Positions 1 to 9,098 of a stretch of DNA of 64,000 nucleotides are shown in pieces. This DNA is from Synechococcus sp. BIOS-U3-1 (GTDB lineage: Bacteria > Cyanobacteriota > Cyanobacteriia > PCC-6307 > Cyanobiaceae). How positions within the stretch are numbered: position 1 is the stretch's first letter; each line of letters starts with the position of its first letter. Below the pieces are notes generated by a model. The model searched no databases. It had not been told where the DNA came from and saw only the letters and a program-made list of their open reading frames with translations. A program made the translations under genes and the position numbers. The stretch spans positions 2,604,001-2,668,000 of the forward strand of contig NZ_CP047936.1 in assembly GCF_014279975.1 (NCBI RefSeq). The letters run 5' to 3'.

Positions 1-1136
1 AAGTCAACTTCTCGAAGGCAACGAAAACACGCATTGAGGGGAGAATTGCGGAATTCACAGAAAATTTCAAACGGTCTCATCCCGAAGTTCAGGTTGTCTT
101 GTCTGTTTACAAAGGCGGTCGAATTTGGGAAGATATTGTCAGAGATAGCACACTCGATTTAGGCCCAGATCTGATCATTTCAAATGAGATGATCATCAAA
201 AGCCTTCACGAGGAAGGATTTGCAGCTCCGCTTCCAGCTCAAATCGATTGGGATCAGACATACGACCCATTACTAAAAGAAATTGCAAGCACTGATGGCC
301 AATATATTGCAGCACCTTTTTTGACTTTTACACAGGTTGCTTGCTACAACAAAAAAACTGTTCCATCTCCACCTCAAACCATCCAAGAGCTGGAAAAACT
401 CACCGCCAGCGGAACACGTGTCGGCTTATCTTTAGAGCCAGCAATGCTTCTATGGACAGCAGGTTCATTGGGCGCCATCAAAGAGATTAGTGCACTCGGG
501 CTCAATGAAAGCAAAAGCACAGATACAAAAGCAATTCGCTCTTGGCTTGCTTGGCTCCGCAAAGCTGCGTTCTATCAAAATATTTCTTTCTTCAAATCTT
601 ATGTACAAAAAGATACTTCACTGATCAACAATGAGCTCGACTGGATCACCTGTCATGCCTCAGAGATTGAAAAAATTCGCAACAAGATGGGGGCCTCTCT
701 TGGAGTGTCTGCACTTCCGAATGGTGCACGAGCTTCGGCCTTCCCCTGGCCTACCTTTGTCTCCTTTGGAGTCGGAATAAATTCCAGCCCAAAACAACGA
801 AATGCCGCTATTAAATATATTCAATCAAGCACGAATGTAATCGTACAAAGGCAGCTCATGCTCCGCAATGTCGACTTTCTAGCGACCAACAAACATGTGT
901 CAATTCCAATTAGCAGCTCGCAAACACTGCAAGCCTTAAACACATCCTTTAACAAGCAGGTTAGAGGATATACGAAGGAGTGGCCTGGGGTCTTGCGCTT
1001 TTTAACGGGTCACAAGAATCATCCCAATCGATACCAAGAAGTTAGTTCCGCCCTCGCTGATCTAACCAGTGGCTACTTAAAAGTGGATCAAGCATTAGAT
1101 GTTATTTCCAACTTCAAACAGGGCAGCGAGCCATGA
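1..1136 (+). CDS. Solute-binding lipoprotein-like protein, copy 1 (5' end outside window)
   Basis: Periplasmic solute-binding protein of the family 1 (MalE-like) type, truncated by the window edge. The frame is open from base 3, and the codons before the TTG at 99 already match the paralogue at 7863-9098, so the true start lies upstream. Shared landmarks are LGPDL, GTRxGL, LWTAGSLGA, NSSPxQR and SSQTL. It overlaps the MscS-type channel gene by 4 nt (ATGA), so the two are probably translationally coupled. No ABC permease or ATPase for this binding protein is nearby, so uptake is not supported; a role coupled to the channel is an inference. Base composition is more AT-rich than in copy 2. The ligand is unknown. 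Confidence 0.8.
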   Translation, partial: VNFSKATKTRIEGRIAEFTENFKRSHPEVQVVLSVYKGGRIWEDIVRDSTLDLGPDLIISNEMIIKSLHEEGFAAPLPAQIDWDQTYDPLLKEIASTDGQYIAAPFLTFTQVACYNKKTVPSPPQTIQELEKLTASGTRVGLSLEPAMLLWTAGSLGAIKEISALGLNESKSTDTKAIRSWLAWLRKAAFYQNISFFKSYVQKDTSLINNELDWITCHASEIEKIRNKMGASLGVSALPNGARASAFPWPTFVSFGVGINSSPKQRNAAIKYIQSSTNVIVQRQLMLRNVDFLATNKHVSIPISSSQTLQALNTSFNKQVRGYTKEWPGVLRFLTGHKNHPNRYQEVSSALADLTSGYLKVDQALDVISNFKQGSEP

Positions 1137-2323
1137 ATGCAATTCTCAAGGAGCTCTCTGCCTGGCTTGGATATCTCGATCGTCAAGCCGTCAGCTGGCA
1201 ATTGGGATTCATTCTATTGGCCCTCATCGCAGCAACGATCTTGCACAAATACAGGAAGGGCCAACGTGTATCTTCCTCCCTCGACCTGCTCTTTGGTCCC
1301 CTACTGCTGCTGATACCCAGCCTTTTACTTAAACTCATTGCTGTTCCCACAGGAATCAGCACTCAATTCGGCTGGATCTGGAGTCTTTGGAACGTCGTGA
1401 GCTGGTTAGAGATAAAACTTCAAAGGAGATATAAGGCCTCTCGATTCACACCTTGGTTAGGCAAGGTGGTACGGCCAACCATTCTGGTCGCTGCCATTGT
1501 TTATTTTATCGATCGTCTGAGCAGTATTTCATCGATCGCACTCATTCAGATAGGCACCATTCTTGAGGCAGAGCTTGCGATCGGCAATGTTTTTGTATCA
1601 CTCGTGGGCCTCTATCTAATCTTCGTTTGTAGCCGAACAATCGCCTTTGTGATGGCCTGGCTGTTGCAAACTATTCTGAGAACAAAAACACAAAGTCGCA
1701 AACTACTCGAACAACTTATTCAATACCTCATCGTCGCTATCGGCACTTTGTTAATAGCCCTGCAGGCAGGTTTCAACGCCACGGCTTTGTTATGGATCTC
1801 AGGTGGTTTGTCCTTTGGCCTTGGTTTTAGCCTCAAAGAAATCATGACTAATCTTCTAAGCGGTATCTGGCTTTTACTCGAAGGTTGGATTCAACCAGGA
1901 GAAGTTCTAATGATCAACGGAGATCCCTGCCGAGTTACCAAACTAGGCCTCAGAGCCACTGAATTATCAAGATCACGAGATGATGCGACCCTATTGATTC
2001 CCAATTTTACCTTCTTCACAAAAGATGCTGAATCCTTCACCGCTGGAGAAAACGACCGGCGTGAATCGATTCATGTGAGTGCTGCTTACCAGCACGAACC
2101 GAAGGCAGTGATCGCTGTGCTTGAAGAAGTTGCTAAAAAACATCAGCGAGTGCTCAAAATGCCGTCACCAAAAGCCTTTGCCATCGACTTCTCTGAATCA
2201 TCGATCGACTACAAACTCAAGTTTTCAGTTCCTAATCCTCTCGAGGCCTTGTCAATTGGGAGTGAATTAAGGCAGGCCATCTGGGTCGCTTTTGATGACA
2301 ATGGAATCAAAGCCACCAACTAA
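1133..2323 (+). CDS. MscS-family mechanosensitive channel, copy 1
   Basis: 396-residue inner-membrane channel of the MscS family, which releases solutes or ions when membrane tension rises. The N-terminal ~210 residues form several hydrophobic segments. The pore-lining helix with the Gly/Ala-rich pattern SGGLSFGLGF and the following SGIWLL lies at about 222-250. A beta domain follows (PGEVLMINGDPC, then LLIPN) and then an alpha/beta C-terminal domain. It starts inside the stop region of the binding-protein gene (ATGA) and converges with the ABC permease gene, overlapping it by 4 nt. It is the paralogue of the channel at 9095-10369, which has the same partner and the same overlap. Family assignment is firm; the link to the binding protein is inferred from gene order. 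Confidence 0.87.
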   Translation: MNAILKELSAWLGYLDRQAVSWQLGFILLALIAATILHKYRKGQRVSSSLDLLFGPLLLLIPSLLLKLIAVPTGISTQFGWIWSLWNVVSWLEIKLQRRYKASRFTPWLGKVVRPTILVAAIVYFIDRLSSISSIALIQIGTILEAELAIGNVFVSLVGLYLIFVCSRTIAFVMAWLLQTILRTKTQSRKLLEQLIQYLIVAIGTLLIALQAGFNATALLWISGGLSFGLGFSLKEIMTNLLSGIWLLLEGWIQPGEVLMINGDPCRVTKLGLRATELSRSRDDATLLIPNFTFFTKDAESFTAGENDRRESIHVSAAYQHEPKAVIAVLEEVAKKHQRVLKMPSPKAFAIDFSESSIDYKLKFSVPNPLEALSIGSELRQAIWVAFDDNGIKATN

Positions 2324-3108
2324 CTGGAGGCCGAGGTGTAGTGCCGCAACGCGAACAACCAGAACCCCCTGGCAGCAGCAAAAAAGCCGCCAGCCAAGAC
2401 AAACCCCAGAGCCAGCAAGGGGAGTGAAGCCCGCCCCAGCAGGACCTCTGCAGGCACTGTGGTGAGAAACGCCACAGGAACCACCAAGGTGAACAGCAGC
2501 CGCAAGGAGGCGGGATAGGCCTCAAGCGGGTAGCGCCCCGATGCCAGCACGGCCCGCAGCACTTCCGTGGCGTTCCAAGTCTTCACGAACCAGATGCTGG
2601 TGGCAGCGATCAGAAACCACAGCGAATAAAGGATCACTGCAGCCACCATCAGCATCAGCATCACGGTGACCAGTACAGCTGGAGTCAGCACAACGCCGGA
2701 TTGGTGCGCGCCCCAACCGGCCAGGCCAAGGCCCAGAACAACTTCAGACAAACCTGCAGGCGCAAACGTTCGCAACGACACCCAGAACTGACTATCGATC
2801 GGTTTAAGCAACACGAAATCAAGGGTGCCCTCGCGCACATAGGTGACGATCGCTCCGAGATTGGGCCTCAGCCAGGCGGTCGTCATGCCGTCGAACACGG
2901 TGTAGAAGCCCTGCACGATCAAAGCCTGGTTCCAGTTCCATCCCCCAAGCTCCCGGCCGGGCCCGAAGAAGAGAGACAACAGCAGCAGGCTGCCGCTGAG
3001 GCTGAGGACCACGGCCAGCAGCTCCACCACCACATTCAGCTGATATTCCAGCTGGGTGGCCAGAGCAGTACCCCAGAAACGGCGCAAGGTTCGCCAATAG
3101 CGCCCCAT
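2320..3108 (-). CDS. ABC-2 type exporter permease (second subunit)
   Basis: 262-residue polytopic membrane protein, the last gene of a three-gene ABC-2 exporter operon. The chosen ATG at 3108 lies one base after the stop of the upstream permease gene and gives a natural cytoplasmic start (MGRYWRTLRRFW) before the first membrane segment. Longer in-frame starts would add a Cys-rich, non-membrane-like N-terminus inside the neighbour. About six hydrophobic segments are visible. The sequence looks like the ABC2_membrane_6 (DUF990) type, whose members often work as two different permeases with one ATPase. The substrate is unknown. Confidence 0.8.
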   Translation of the reverse strand: MGRYWRTLRRFWGTALATQLEYQLNVVVELLAVVLSLSGSLLLLSLFFGPGRELGGWNWNQALIVQGFYTVFDGMTTAWLRPNLGAIVTYVREGTLDFVLLKPIDSQFWVSLRTFAPAGLSEVVLGLGLAGWGAHQSGVVLTPAVLVTVMLMLMVAAVILYSLWFLIAATSIWFVKTWNATEVLRAVLASGRYPLEAYPASLRLLFTLVVPVAFLTTVPAEVLLGRASLPLLALGFVLAGGFFAAARGFWLFALRHYTSASS

Positions 3109-3109
3109 C

Positions 3110-3907
3110 TCAGGCCCCCATGGCGCTGTAGCGCCGAACACCGGCTCGCCAGAGCAACAACACCAGCGGCAGCAGCAGCAACACCCAGGCCAGCTGTGCA
3201 CCAAAGCCTGCAGCCAAATCCACCGGATCGCCCGACAACACCCGAGCTGGAAAATCAATCAGATAGGGAAACGGTGTCCAGCGCACCCAGTTCTGCACAG
3301 CAGGCGGGAAAGCCGTGAGTGGAGCCAGCAGTCCGGAGAAAAACAGAAAAGGTAAAAACAGCAACCGCTCCAGCGCCGTGGCCTTCTCACTCCAGAAACA
3401 CAGCGATGCAATCAGGCTCTGCAGCAAAAAGGCAATGGCAAAGGCCATCCAGGTGGCGATCCAGGCCAGCAAAAATCCTCCCAGCGATGGAATCCAAAAG
3501 GCTTGCGGCTGAATCAGAAAAAACAGACCGGCGATACCGGCAGCGAAGGGCAGCCTGGTGAGCTGCTCACCCAGATGCGAGGCCACGTAGCGCCAGAGAG
3601 GATGCAACGGTTGAAGCAGATAGGGCGACAACCTTCCCAGCAGTGCATCTTCCTCGAAGGCGTAGACCATCCAGACCACCGAAAACTGACGCACCAGAAA
3701 AGCGCTGAGGAAATAACGGTCCAGAGCCACCCCGTCTAATCCCAGTTGAGCTCGCGCGTCACTGCCACTCCAGAGGCTGAGCATGATGAACGGCAGCACT
3801 CCAGACAAGGCCCAGAGCGCGATCTCAGCGCGATACTCGAGCATGTGCGCGTACTGACTGCCCAACAGGGCGCGCACAATTCGACGATTGAGCCCGAAGA
3901 TGCGCAT
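3110..3907 (-). CDS. ABC-2 type exporter permease (first subunit)
   Basis: 265-residue membrane protein with about six hydrophobic segments and a basic cytoplasmic N-terminus. It is the middle gene of the operon: its ATG overlaps the ATPase stop codon by one base (TGATG), and the next permease starts one base after its own stop. Tight spacing and paired permeases indicate a heteromeric ABC-2 exporter. Families of this type export drugs, lipids or polysaccharides; nothing in the sequence identifies the cargo. Confidence 0.82.
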   Translation of the reverse strand: MRIFGLNRRIVRALLGSQYAHMLEYRAEIALWALSGVLPFIMLSLWSGSDARAQLGLDGVALDRYFLSAFLVRQFSVVWMVYAFEEDALLGRLSPYLLQPLHPLWRYVASHLGEQLTRLPFAAGIAGLFFLIQPQAFWIPSLGGFLLAWIATWMAFAIAFLLQSLIASLCFWSEKATALERLLFLPFLFFSGLLAPLTAFPPAVQNWVRWTPFPYLIDFPARVLSGDPVDLAAGFGAQLAWVLLLLPLVLLLWRAGVRRYSAMGA

Positions 3908-4881
3908 CAGAGGCTTCCCTGGCGAAACAACTCGCCGATCAACTGATCAATCGGAGGGTCATTCACCTCCAGATCGCGCACCTCAAAACGTTCCAGGATC
4001 TTTGCCAGAACCCTGGTGAGTGATGCCGGATCCACCCGTAGGTTGACCTCACAATTCTCAAGGCTGTCGAGCCGACCCAACCCGGTGAAGGCTTCTGCAG
4101 ATGCAGGCTCTTTCAGCTCGAGCCGCACGTGGCGCTCTGGCGCCAGACGACTAGCAAGGCGATCCAGGGCGCCGTCGTGAAACAACTGCCCCTGATGAAT
4201 CAGCAGCACCCGCGGGCATAGGGCCGTGATGTCGGCCATGTAATGACTCGTGAGTAAAACAGTGGCACCGGTGCGGCGGTTGTAATCGGCAAGAAACTGG
4301 CGCACCCGCATCTGAGCATTCACATCCAGCCCCAGGGTCGGTTCATCCAGAAACAGCACCTCGGGTTCGTGCAGCAAGGCAGCAAGCAACTCAGCCTTCA
4401 TGCGCTGACCCAGCGACAACTTGCGCACCGGACGGGTGAGCTCTTCGCCCAGCTCCAGCAGGTCTGACAGATCGGCGATCCGTCTTTTGGCAACGCGATC
4501 CGGAATGCCATACACCGCCGCGTTGACGCGCAACGAATCCATTGGCGGCAGATCCCAGATGAGCTGTTGCTTCTGGCCCATCACCAGCGTGATCCGCCGC
4601 AGAAAATCAGGATGCCGTCGTTGGGGTTGATGACCAGCCACCAGCACCTGACCGGAACTGGGATAAATCAGCCCACAGAGCATTTTGAGCGTGGTCGTCT
4701 TGCCGGCTCCATTGGCACCGAGGAAACCCACCATCTCCCCGGGAGCGATCTCAAAGGACACATCCCGCACCGCGGACACATCGCGCTGTCGACGGCGCAG
4801 AAAATGCCGCAAGGTGCCAGCCAAGCCAGGCTGTTTATCAGCGACGCGGTACGTCTTGCTCAGCCTTTCGACCGTGATCAA
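3907..4881 (-). CDS. ABC transporter ATP-binding protein
   Basis: 324-residue ATPase that powers the two downstream ABC-2 permeases. Walker A is GANGAGKTT (about 55-63), the signature is LSLGQ (155-159), Walker B is VLFLDE (175-180) and the switch His is in TSHYM (about 213). The extra C-terminal ~90 residues resemble those of drug and polysaccharide export ATPases (CcmA/NatA-like). It is first in the operon, transcribed leftward, with valS ending 64 bp upstream in the same direction, so read-through from valS is possible. Confidence 0.9.
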   Translation of the reverse strand: MITVERLSKTYRVADKQPGLAGTLRHFLRRRQRDVSAVRDVSFEIAPGEMVGFLGANGAGKTTTLKMLCGLIYPSSGQVLVAGHQPQRRHPDFLRRITLVMGQKQQLIWDLPPMDSLRVNAAVYGIPDRVAKRRIADLSDLLELGEELTRPVRKLSLGQRMKAELLAALLHEPEVLFLDEPTLGLDVNAQMRVRQFLADYNRRTGATVLLTSHYMADITALCPRVLLIHQGQLFHDGALDRLASRLAPERHVRLELKEPASAEAFTGLGRLDSLENCEVNLRVDPASLTRVLAKILERFEVRDLEVNDPPIDQLIGELFRQGSL

Positions 4882-4945
4882 CGAAGAGTCCAGCGGTCAT
4901 GGGCAGAGCTTGACGAAGGCTAGGAATCTGAACGGCGGAAGCGAC

Positions 4946-7717
4946 TCAACTGAGATCCTCCAGACGCCTGCGGGCCAAATCAGCCTGTGACTCAGCCTCA
5001 GCCAAGTTGGCCTTGCATTCCGCCACTACTGCGGCCGGAGCCTTGTCAGCGAAATTGGGATTGGCCAGTCGACCGGACAAGCCCTTGATCTCCTTCTCGG
5101 CCTTGGCGATGTCCTTCTCCAAACGTGCCTTCAGGGCGTCGAGATCCACCAGGCCTTCAATCGGAAGCAACACCTGAAGCTCACCGCTGACGCCAGCCAG
5201 AGCCTTGGTCACCGGTGCGGCATCCGCCTCAGACGGCGTCATCACCTGAACCGTTTCAGCTCTGGTGAGCGCTGTGATGTCGGCCATCCCCTGCTGCAGC
5301 ACCGCAACAAGATCGCCGCGGCCACTCACGAAACGCACCGGAACGGTCTGAGAGGGCTTGAGGCCTGCTACCGCGCGCAGATTGCGCACCACGCGGATCG
5401 CTGCGATCAACTCGGCGAATGAAGCCTCGAGATCATCATCCAGCGCTACCTGATCGACAGCCGGCCAGGCTTGTAGTGCCAAAAACGTTGTCTCAGGCTC
5501 GGCGGTGACGCTGTGCCACAACTCTTCAGTGAGATGCGGCATCAGCGGATTCAGCATCAGGTGCATCTGGCTGATCACCTTGGCCAGCACCTGCCTGGCA
5601 GTGCGCTGGTCAGCGAGAGCTTCTGAGCTGGCGTTGTCACCTGGATTCAGCCTGCGCTTGCTGAGCTCCAGATACCAGTCGCAAACGTCGTTCCAAGCGA
5701 ACTCATACAACCCCTTGGCCGCTTCCCCCAGGCCATAGCGGTTGTAGCGATCGGCTGTTTCGCGATTCACCCTTGCCAGGCGCGACAGGATCCAGCGATC
5801 CGCCAACTGCAGAGCAGCAGAATCTGGATCTCCGAGCTGAGCCGGAGTTTCACCATCCAGATTCATCAACGCGAAGCGGGTGGCGTTCCACAGCTTGTTG
5901 GCGAAATTGCGCGCGGCTTCAACGGTGGCGGAGGTGTCCTTCTTGCGGTCGTAGTCCAGCCGGATGTCCTGACCGGCGCCAGCCACTTCCCTCACCAACG
6001 CGAAACGCAGAGCATCGGTGCCGTAACGCTCGATCAACAGCAGCGGATCGATGCCGTTGCCGGCGCTCTTGCTCATCTTGCGGTTCTGCTCATCCCTCAC
6101 CAGACCATGGATGTAGACGTCCTTAAACGGCATCACATCCGTGAAAGCGCCGGCCATCATCGTCATCCGGGCCACCCAGAAGAAGATGATGTCGAAGCCT
6201 GTCACGAGGGTGCTGGTGGGATACCAGCGCTGTAGATCGGCACTGTTGGCGTCGGGCCATCCCAGGGTGGAGAAGGGCCAGAGGCCGCTCGAGAACCAGG
6301 TGTCGAGGACGTCCTCGTCCTGCTCAATCAGGGCAGCTGAACCGAACTTTTCCCTGGCCTTCTCCAGAGCCTCCGCTTCATTACGTGCCACCACATAAGG
6401 GGTGGTGTCGGTGTACTTGCCACCGGTCTCGCTGATCACGAACCAGGCCGGAATGCGATGTCCCCACCACAACTGACGGCTGATGCACCAGTCACGGATG
6501 TCCGTGAGCCAGTCGCGATACACCTTCTCCCAGCGCTCGGGAATGAAGCGCGGATCCTGCTTCTCCAGCGCTTCACGACAACGGGCTGCCAACGGCTCTG
6601 TCTTCACGAACCACTGCGTGGAGAGCAAGGGCTCCACAGGGACCTTGCCACGGTCGGAATGAGGAACACTGTGGCGATAGTCCTCCACCTTCACCAGCAA
6701 ACCAAGGTCTTCGAGACCAGCCACCACCGCTTTACGCGCCTCAAAGCGATCCAGCCCCTTGAACTGCCCCGCCTCCTGATTCATGGTGCCGTTCTTGCGC
6801 ATCACCGTGATCTGGGGCAGACCGTGGCGCTGGCCGATGGCGAAGTCATTGGGGTCATGGGCCGGCGTCACCTTGACGCAACCGGTGCCGAACTCCTTCT
6901 CCACATGATCGTCAGCCACGATCGGAATCTCACGCCCCACAAAGGGGAGCGTGAGGGTTTGTCCTACGAGATGGGCATAACGGTCGTCGCTGGGATTCAC
7001 CGCGACCGCCGTGTCTCCAAGCATCGTCTCGGGTCGGGTGGTAGCCACCTCCAGATAACCGTCACCGCTGGTGAGGGGATAGCGGAAATGCCAGAGATAA
7101 CCATCCACCTCCTTCATTTCCACCTCAAGGTCACTGACCGCCGAGCCGGAGGCAGGACACCAATTCACCAAATACTCGCCCCGATAGATCAGACCCTGCT
7201 CGTGCAGACGGACAAAAGCTTCTTTAACGGCCTCGCTCAGACCTTCATCAAGGGTGAACCGCTGCCGACCCCAATCAACGGAATAGCCGAGCCTGCGCAG
7301 CTGATCGACGATGCGGCCGCCGCTTTCGGCCTTCCACTGCCAAGCCCGCTCCAGAAATGCCTCGCGGCCAAGATCGTGACGGGTCTTGCCCTCCTCCTTG
7401 AGCTGCTTCTCAAGGATCGTCTGCACGGCGATCGAGGCATGGTCAGTGCCAGGGAGGCAGAGCACATTTTTTCCCGCCAGGCGCTGGTAGCGCACGATCG
7501 TGTCGATCAGGGCCGTATTGAAGGCGTGGCCCATGTGCAGGCTGCCAGTGACGTTCGGAGGGGGGATCACCACCGAAAACGGATCCCCAGGCGCCTTGGG
7601 GTCGGGATGAAAAGCAGCTTGGTCCTCCCAGGCCTGCTGCCAGCGGGCCTCGGTGCCCACTGGGTCATAGGTCTTGGCCAGCTCGGACACGGGACGCGCG
7701 CAACAACAGCGATCCAT
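4946..7717 (-). CDS. valS: Valyl-tRNA synthetase
   Basis: Class I aminoacyl-tRNA synthetase that charges tRNA-Val in the cytoplasm. The HIGH motif is HMGH (61-64), the editing-domain block [10 protein letters not shown] lies at 226-235, KMSKS is at 547-551, and the C-terminus has the long basic coiled coil typical of ValRS. Length (923 residues) is normal. The ATG at 7717 gives an odd MDRCCCARP start; a GTG at 7690 would give a more typical [10 protein letters not shown]-terminus, so the start is uncertain by nine codons. The cognate tRNA-Val(UAC) gene lies 20 kb away at 27798-27869. Confidence 0.97.
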   Translation of the reverse strand: MDRCCCARPVSELAKTYDPVGTEARWQQAWEDQAAFHPDPKAPGDPFSVVIPPPNVTGSLHMGHAFNTALIDTIVRYQRLAGKNVLCLPGTDHASIAVQTILEKQLKEEGKTRHDLGREAFLERAWQWKAESGGRIVDQLRRLGYSVDWGRQRFTLDEGLSEAVKEAFVRLHEQGLIYRGEYLVNWCPASGSAVSDLEVEMKEVDGYLWHFRYPLTSGDGYLEVATTRPETMLGDTAVAVNPSDDRYAHLVGQTLTLPFVGREIPIVADDHVEKEFGTGCVKVTPAHDPNDFAIGQRHGLPQITVMRKNGTMNQEAGQFKGLDRFEARKAVVAGLEDLGLLVKVEDYRHSVPHSDRGKVPVEPLLSTQWFVKTEPLAARCREALEKQDPRFIPERWEKVYRDWLTDIRDWCISRQLWWGHRIPAWFVISETGGKYTDTTPYVVARNEAEALEKAREKFGSAALIEQDEDVLDTWFSSGLWPFSTLGWPDANSADLQRWYPTSTLVTGFDIIFFWVARMTMMAGAFTDVMPFKDVYIHGLVRDEQNRKMSKSAGNGIDPLLLIERYGTDALRFALVREVAGAGQDIRLDYDRKKDTSATVEAARNFANKLWNATRFALMNLDGETPAQLGDPDSAALQLADRWILSRLARVNRETADRYNRYGLGEAAKGLYEFAWNDVCDWYLELSKRRLNPGDNASSEALADQRTARQVLAKVISQMHLMLNPLMPHLTEELWHSVTAEPETTFLALQAWPAVDQVALDDDLEASFAELIAAIRVVRNLRAVAGLKPSQTVPVRFVSGRGDLVAVLQQGMADITALTRAETVQVMTPSEADAAPVTKALAGVSGELQVLLPIEGLVDLDALKARLEKDIAKAEKEIKGLSGRLANPNFADKAPAAVVAECKANLAEAESQADLARRRLEDLS

Positions 7718-7862
7718 GCTCGCAAAACAGCGGTCTGAACAACGCGCAGCCGCAACATCAACAACCGGGTCCAGCTAGCAAGCCCGCTAGCCATCGAAAG
7801 AGCAGTGGCGAGACAGCCACGATTTTCAAGATCAGAATGGTTCCGTCAATCACCTTTCAATC

Positions 7863-9098
7863 GTGCGTGCTCCGCTGGCAGCGAGCGTTTTGCTCTCCAC
7901 CCTGCTGCTCAGCGTCAGCGGGTGCAGTCGCCTCGGTAATCAGCTGCCGGTGATGCTTTACCTGGCGATGGTGATCGACCAGGACAGCGCGATCGACACT
8001 GCCACACAGACCGACTTCCGCCAGCGGATTCAACTGATCATCAGCGATTTCCGCAAGATCAAGCCCAACGTGGAAGTGCAAGTCGCGCTGTACAACCGCG
8101 CCAATCTCAGCCAGGAACTCCAGCGCCGCAATGCCTCAGGTCTGGGACCTGATCTGGTGGTCACGGATGCCACTCAGGCCAATCAGTTGCTGCGCGACGG
8201 GCTCACTGACGAAATTCCTGTTATGGCATTTCAACGCCAACAAACAGATAAAGCCCTGTGGGAGCGGGTGAAGCTCGACGATGGGCGCATCACGGCTCAG
8301 CCGATCGTGATCTACCCACAGATCGCCTGCTTCAACCGCGAGATCGTTCAGAACCCTCCCACCAACCTGCAGAAGCTGCTTCAACAGGGCGCATCCGGGA
8401 CCCGCATTGGGTTGGCGGTGAACTTCTCGGAAGTGCTCTGGACCGCAGGCAGCCTGGGAGCCATGCAAAGCCTGGCCCGCGCCAACGATGACCAGAACCT
8501 GAGTGCAGAGGACAACGAAATGCTGGTGGCATGGCTGGCCTGGTTGCAACAGGCCAGTGCCCAGCAGAACATCTCCTTTTTCCAAGACCAGGGGGATCTG
8601 GAAACCCTGCTCAACGATGGTGAGCTCGACTGGGTGAGCTGCAACTCCAACAGCCTGCTACGACTCAGAAAACTGATGGGCGACAACCTCGGGGTTTCTC
8701 CTCTGCCCAGAGGCTCTGCAGGAACCTCCAGCCCCGTGAATGCCCTGAGGGTGCTGGCACTCGGAGCCAACTCAAGCCCACGCCAACGTGAAGTGGCCGT
8801 GAGCCTGGCCCAGTTCATCACCAACCCGATGGTGCAAAGGAATCTGTCGCTGCGCTCCCTCGCTTTCCTGCCGGTGAACCCCGCCGTGGCCGTGCCAGTG
8901 CGGAGTTCCCAAACACTGGCCACATTGGTGCAGTCCAGAGAGAATTCGCTGCTGCATGAATCAGCCCTGGCAGGGCTGGCTCACCATCGCAACCTCGATC
9001 GTGATGGGGCACAAGTGCTGGTTCCATTGGTATTTGGAGCCTCAAACCCACAATCCAGCCTTGATGCCCTGCTTAAAGCTCTGGGGAGTGAATCATGA
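7863..9098 (+). CDS. Solute-binding lipoprotein-like protein, copy 2
   Basis: 411-residue family 1 solute-binding protein starting at GTG. A signal peptide ends in the lipobox VSGC with Cys21, so it is probably lipid-anchored on the periplasmic face of a membrane. Conserved blocks shared with copy 1 include LGPDL, GTRIGL, LWTAGSLGA, ANSSPRQR and RSSQTL. It overlaps the MscS-type gene by 4 nt, exactly as in copy 1. No transporter permease is adjacent. It diverges from valS across a 145-bp gap. Ligand unknown; a sensing or gating partner role for the channel is inferred only from the conserved pairing. Confidence 0.85.
   Translation: MRAPLAASVLLSTLLLSVSGCSRLGNQLPVMLYLAMVIDQDSAIDTATQTDFRQRIQLIISDFRKIKPNVEVQVALYNRANLSQELQRRNASGLGPDLVVTDATQANQLLRDGLTDEIPVMAFQRQQTDKALWERVKLDDGRITAQPIVIYPQIACFNREIVQNPPTNLQKLLQQGASGTRIGLAVNFSEVLWTAGSLGAMQSLARANDDQNLSAEDNEMLVAWLAWLQQASAQQNISFFQDQGDLETLLNDGELDWVSCNSNSLLRLRKLMGDNLGVSPLPRGSAGTSSPVNALRVLALGANSSPRQREVAVSLAQFITNPMVQRNLSLRSLAFLPVNPAVAVPVRSSQTLATLVQSRENSLLHESALAGLAHHRNLDRDGAQVLVPLVFGASNPQSSLDALLKALGSES

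Noticed and set aside
2701-3318. 205-codon plus-strand frame over the ABC permeases
   Set aside because: Low-complexity Gln/Pro/Arg composition and opposite to two convincing membrane proteins.
6458-7738. 426-codon open frame on the plus strand opposite valS
   Set aside because: Antisense shadow of a firmly identified synthetase; no family motifs and typical GC-driven openness.
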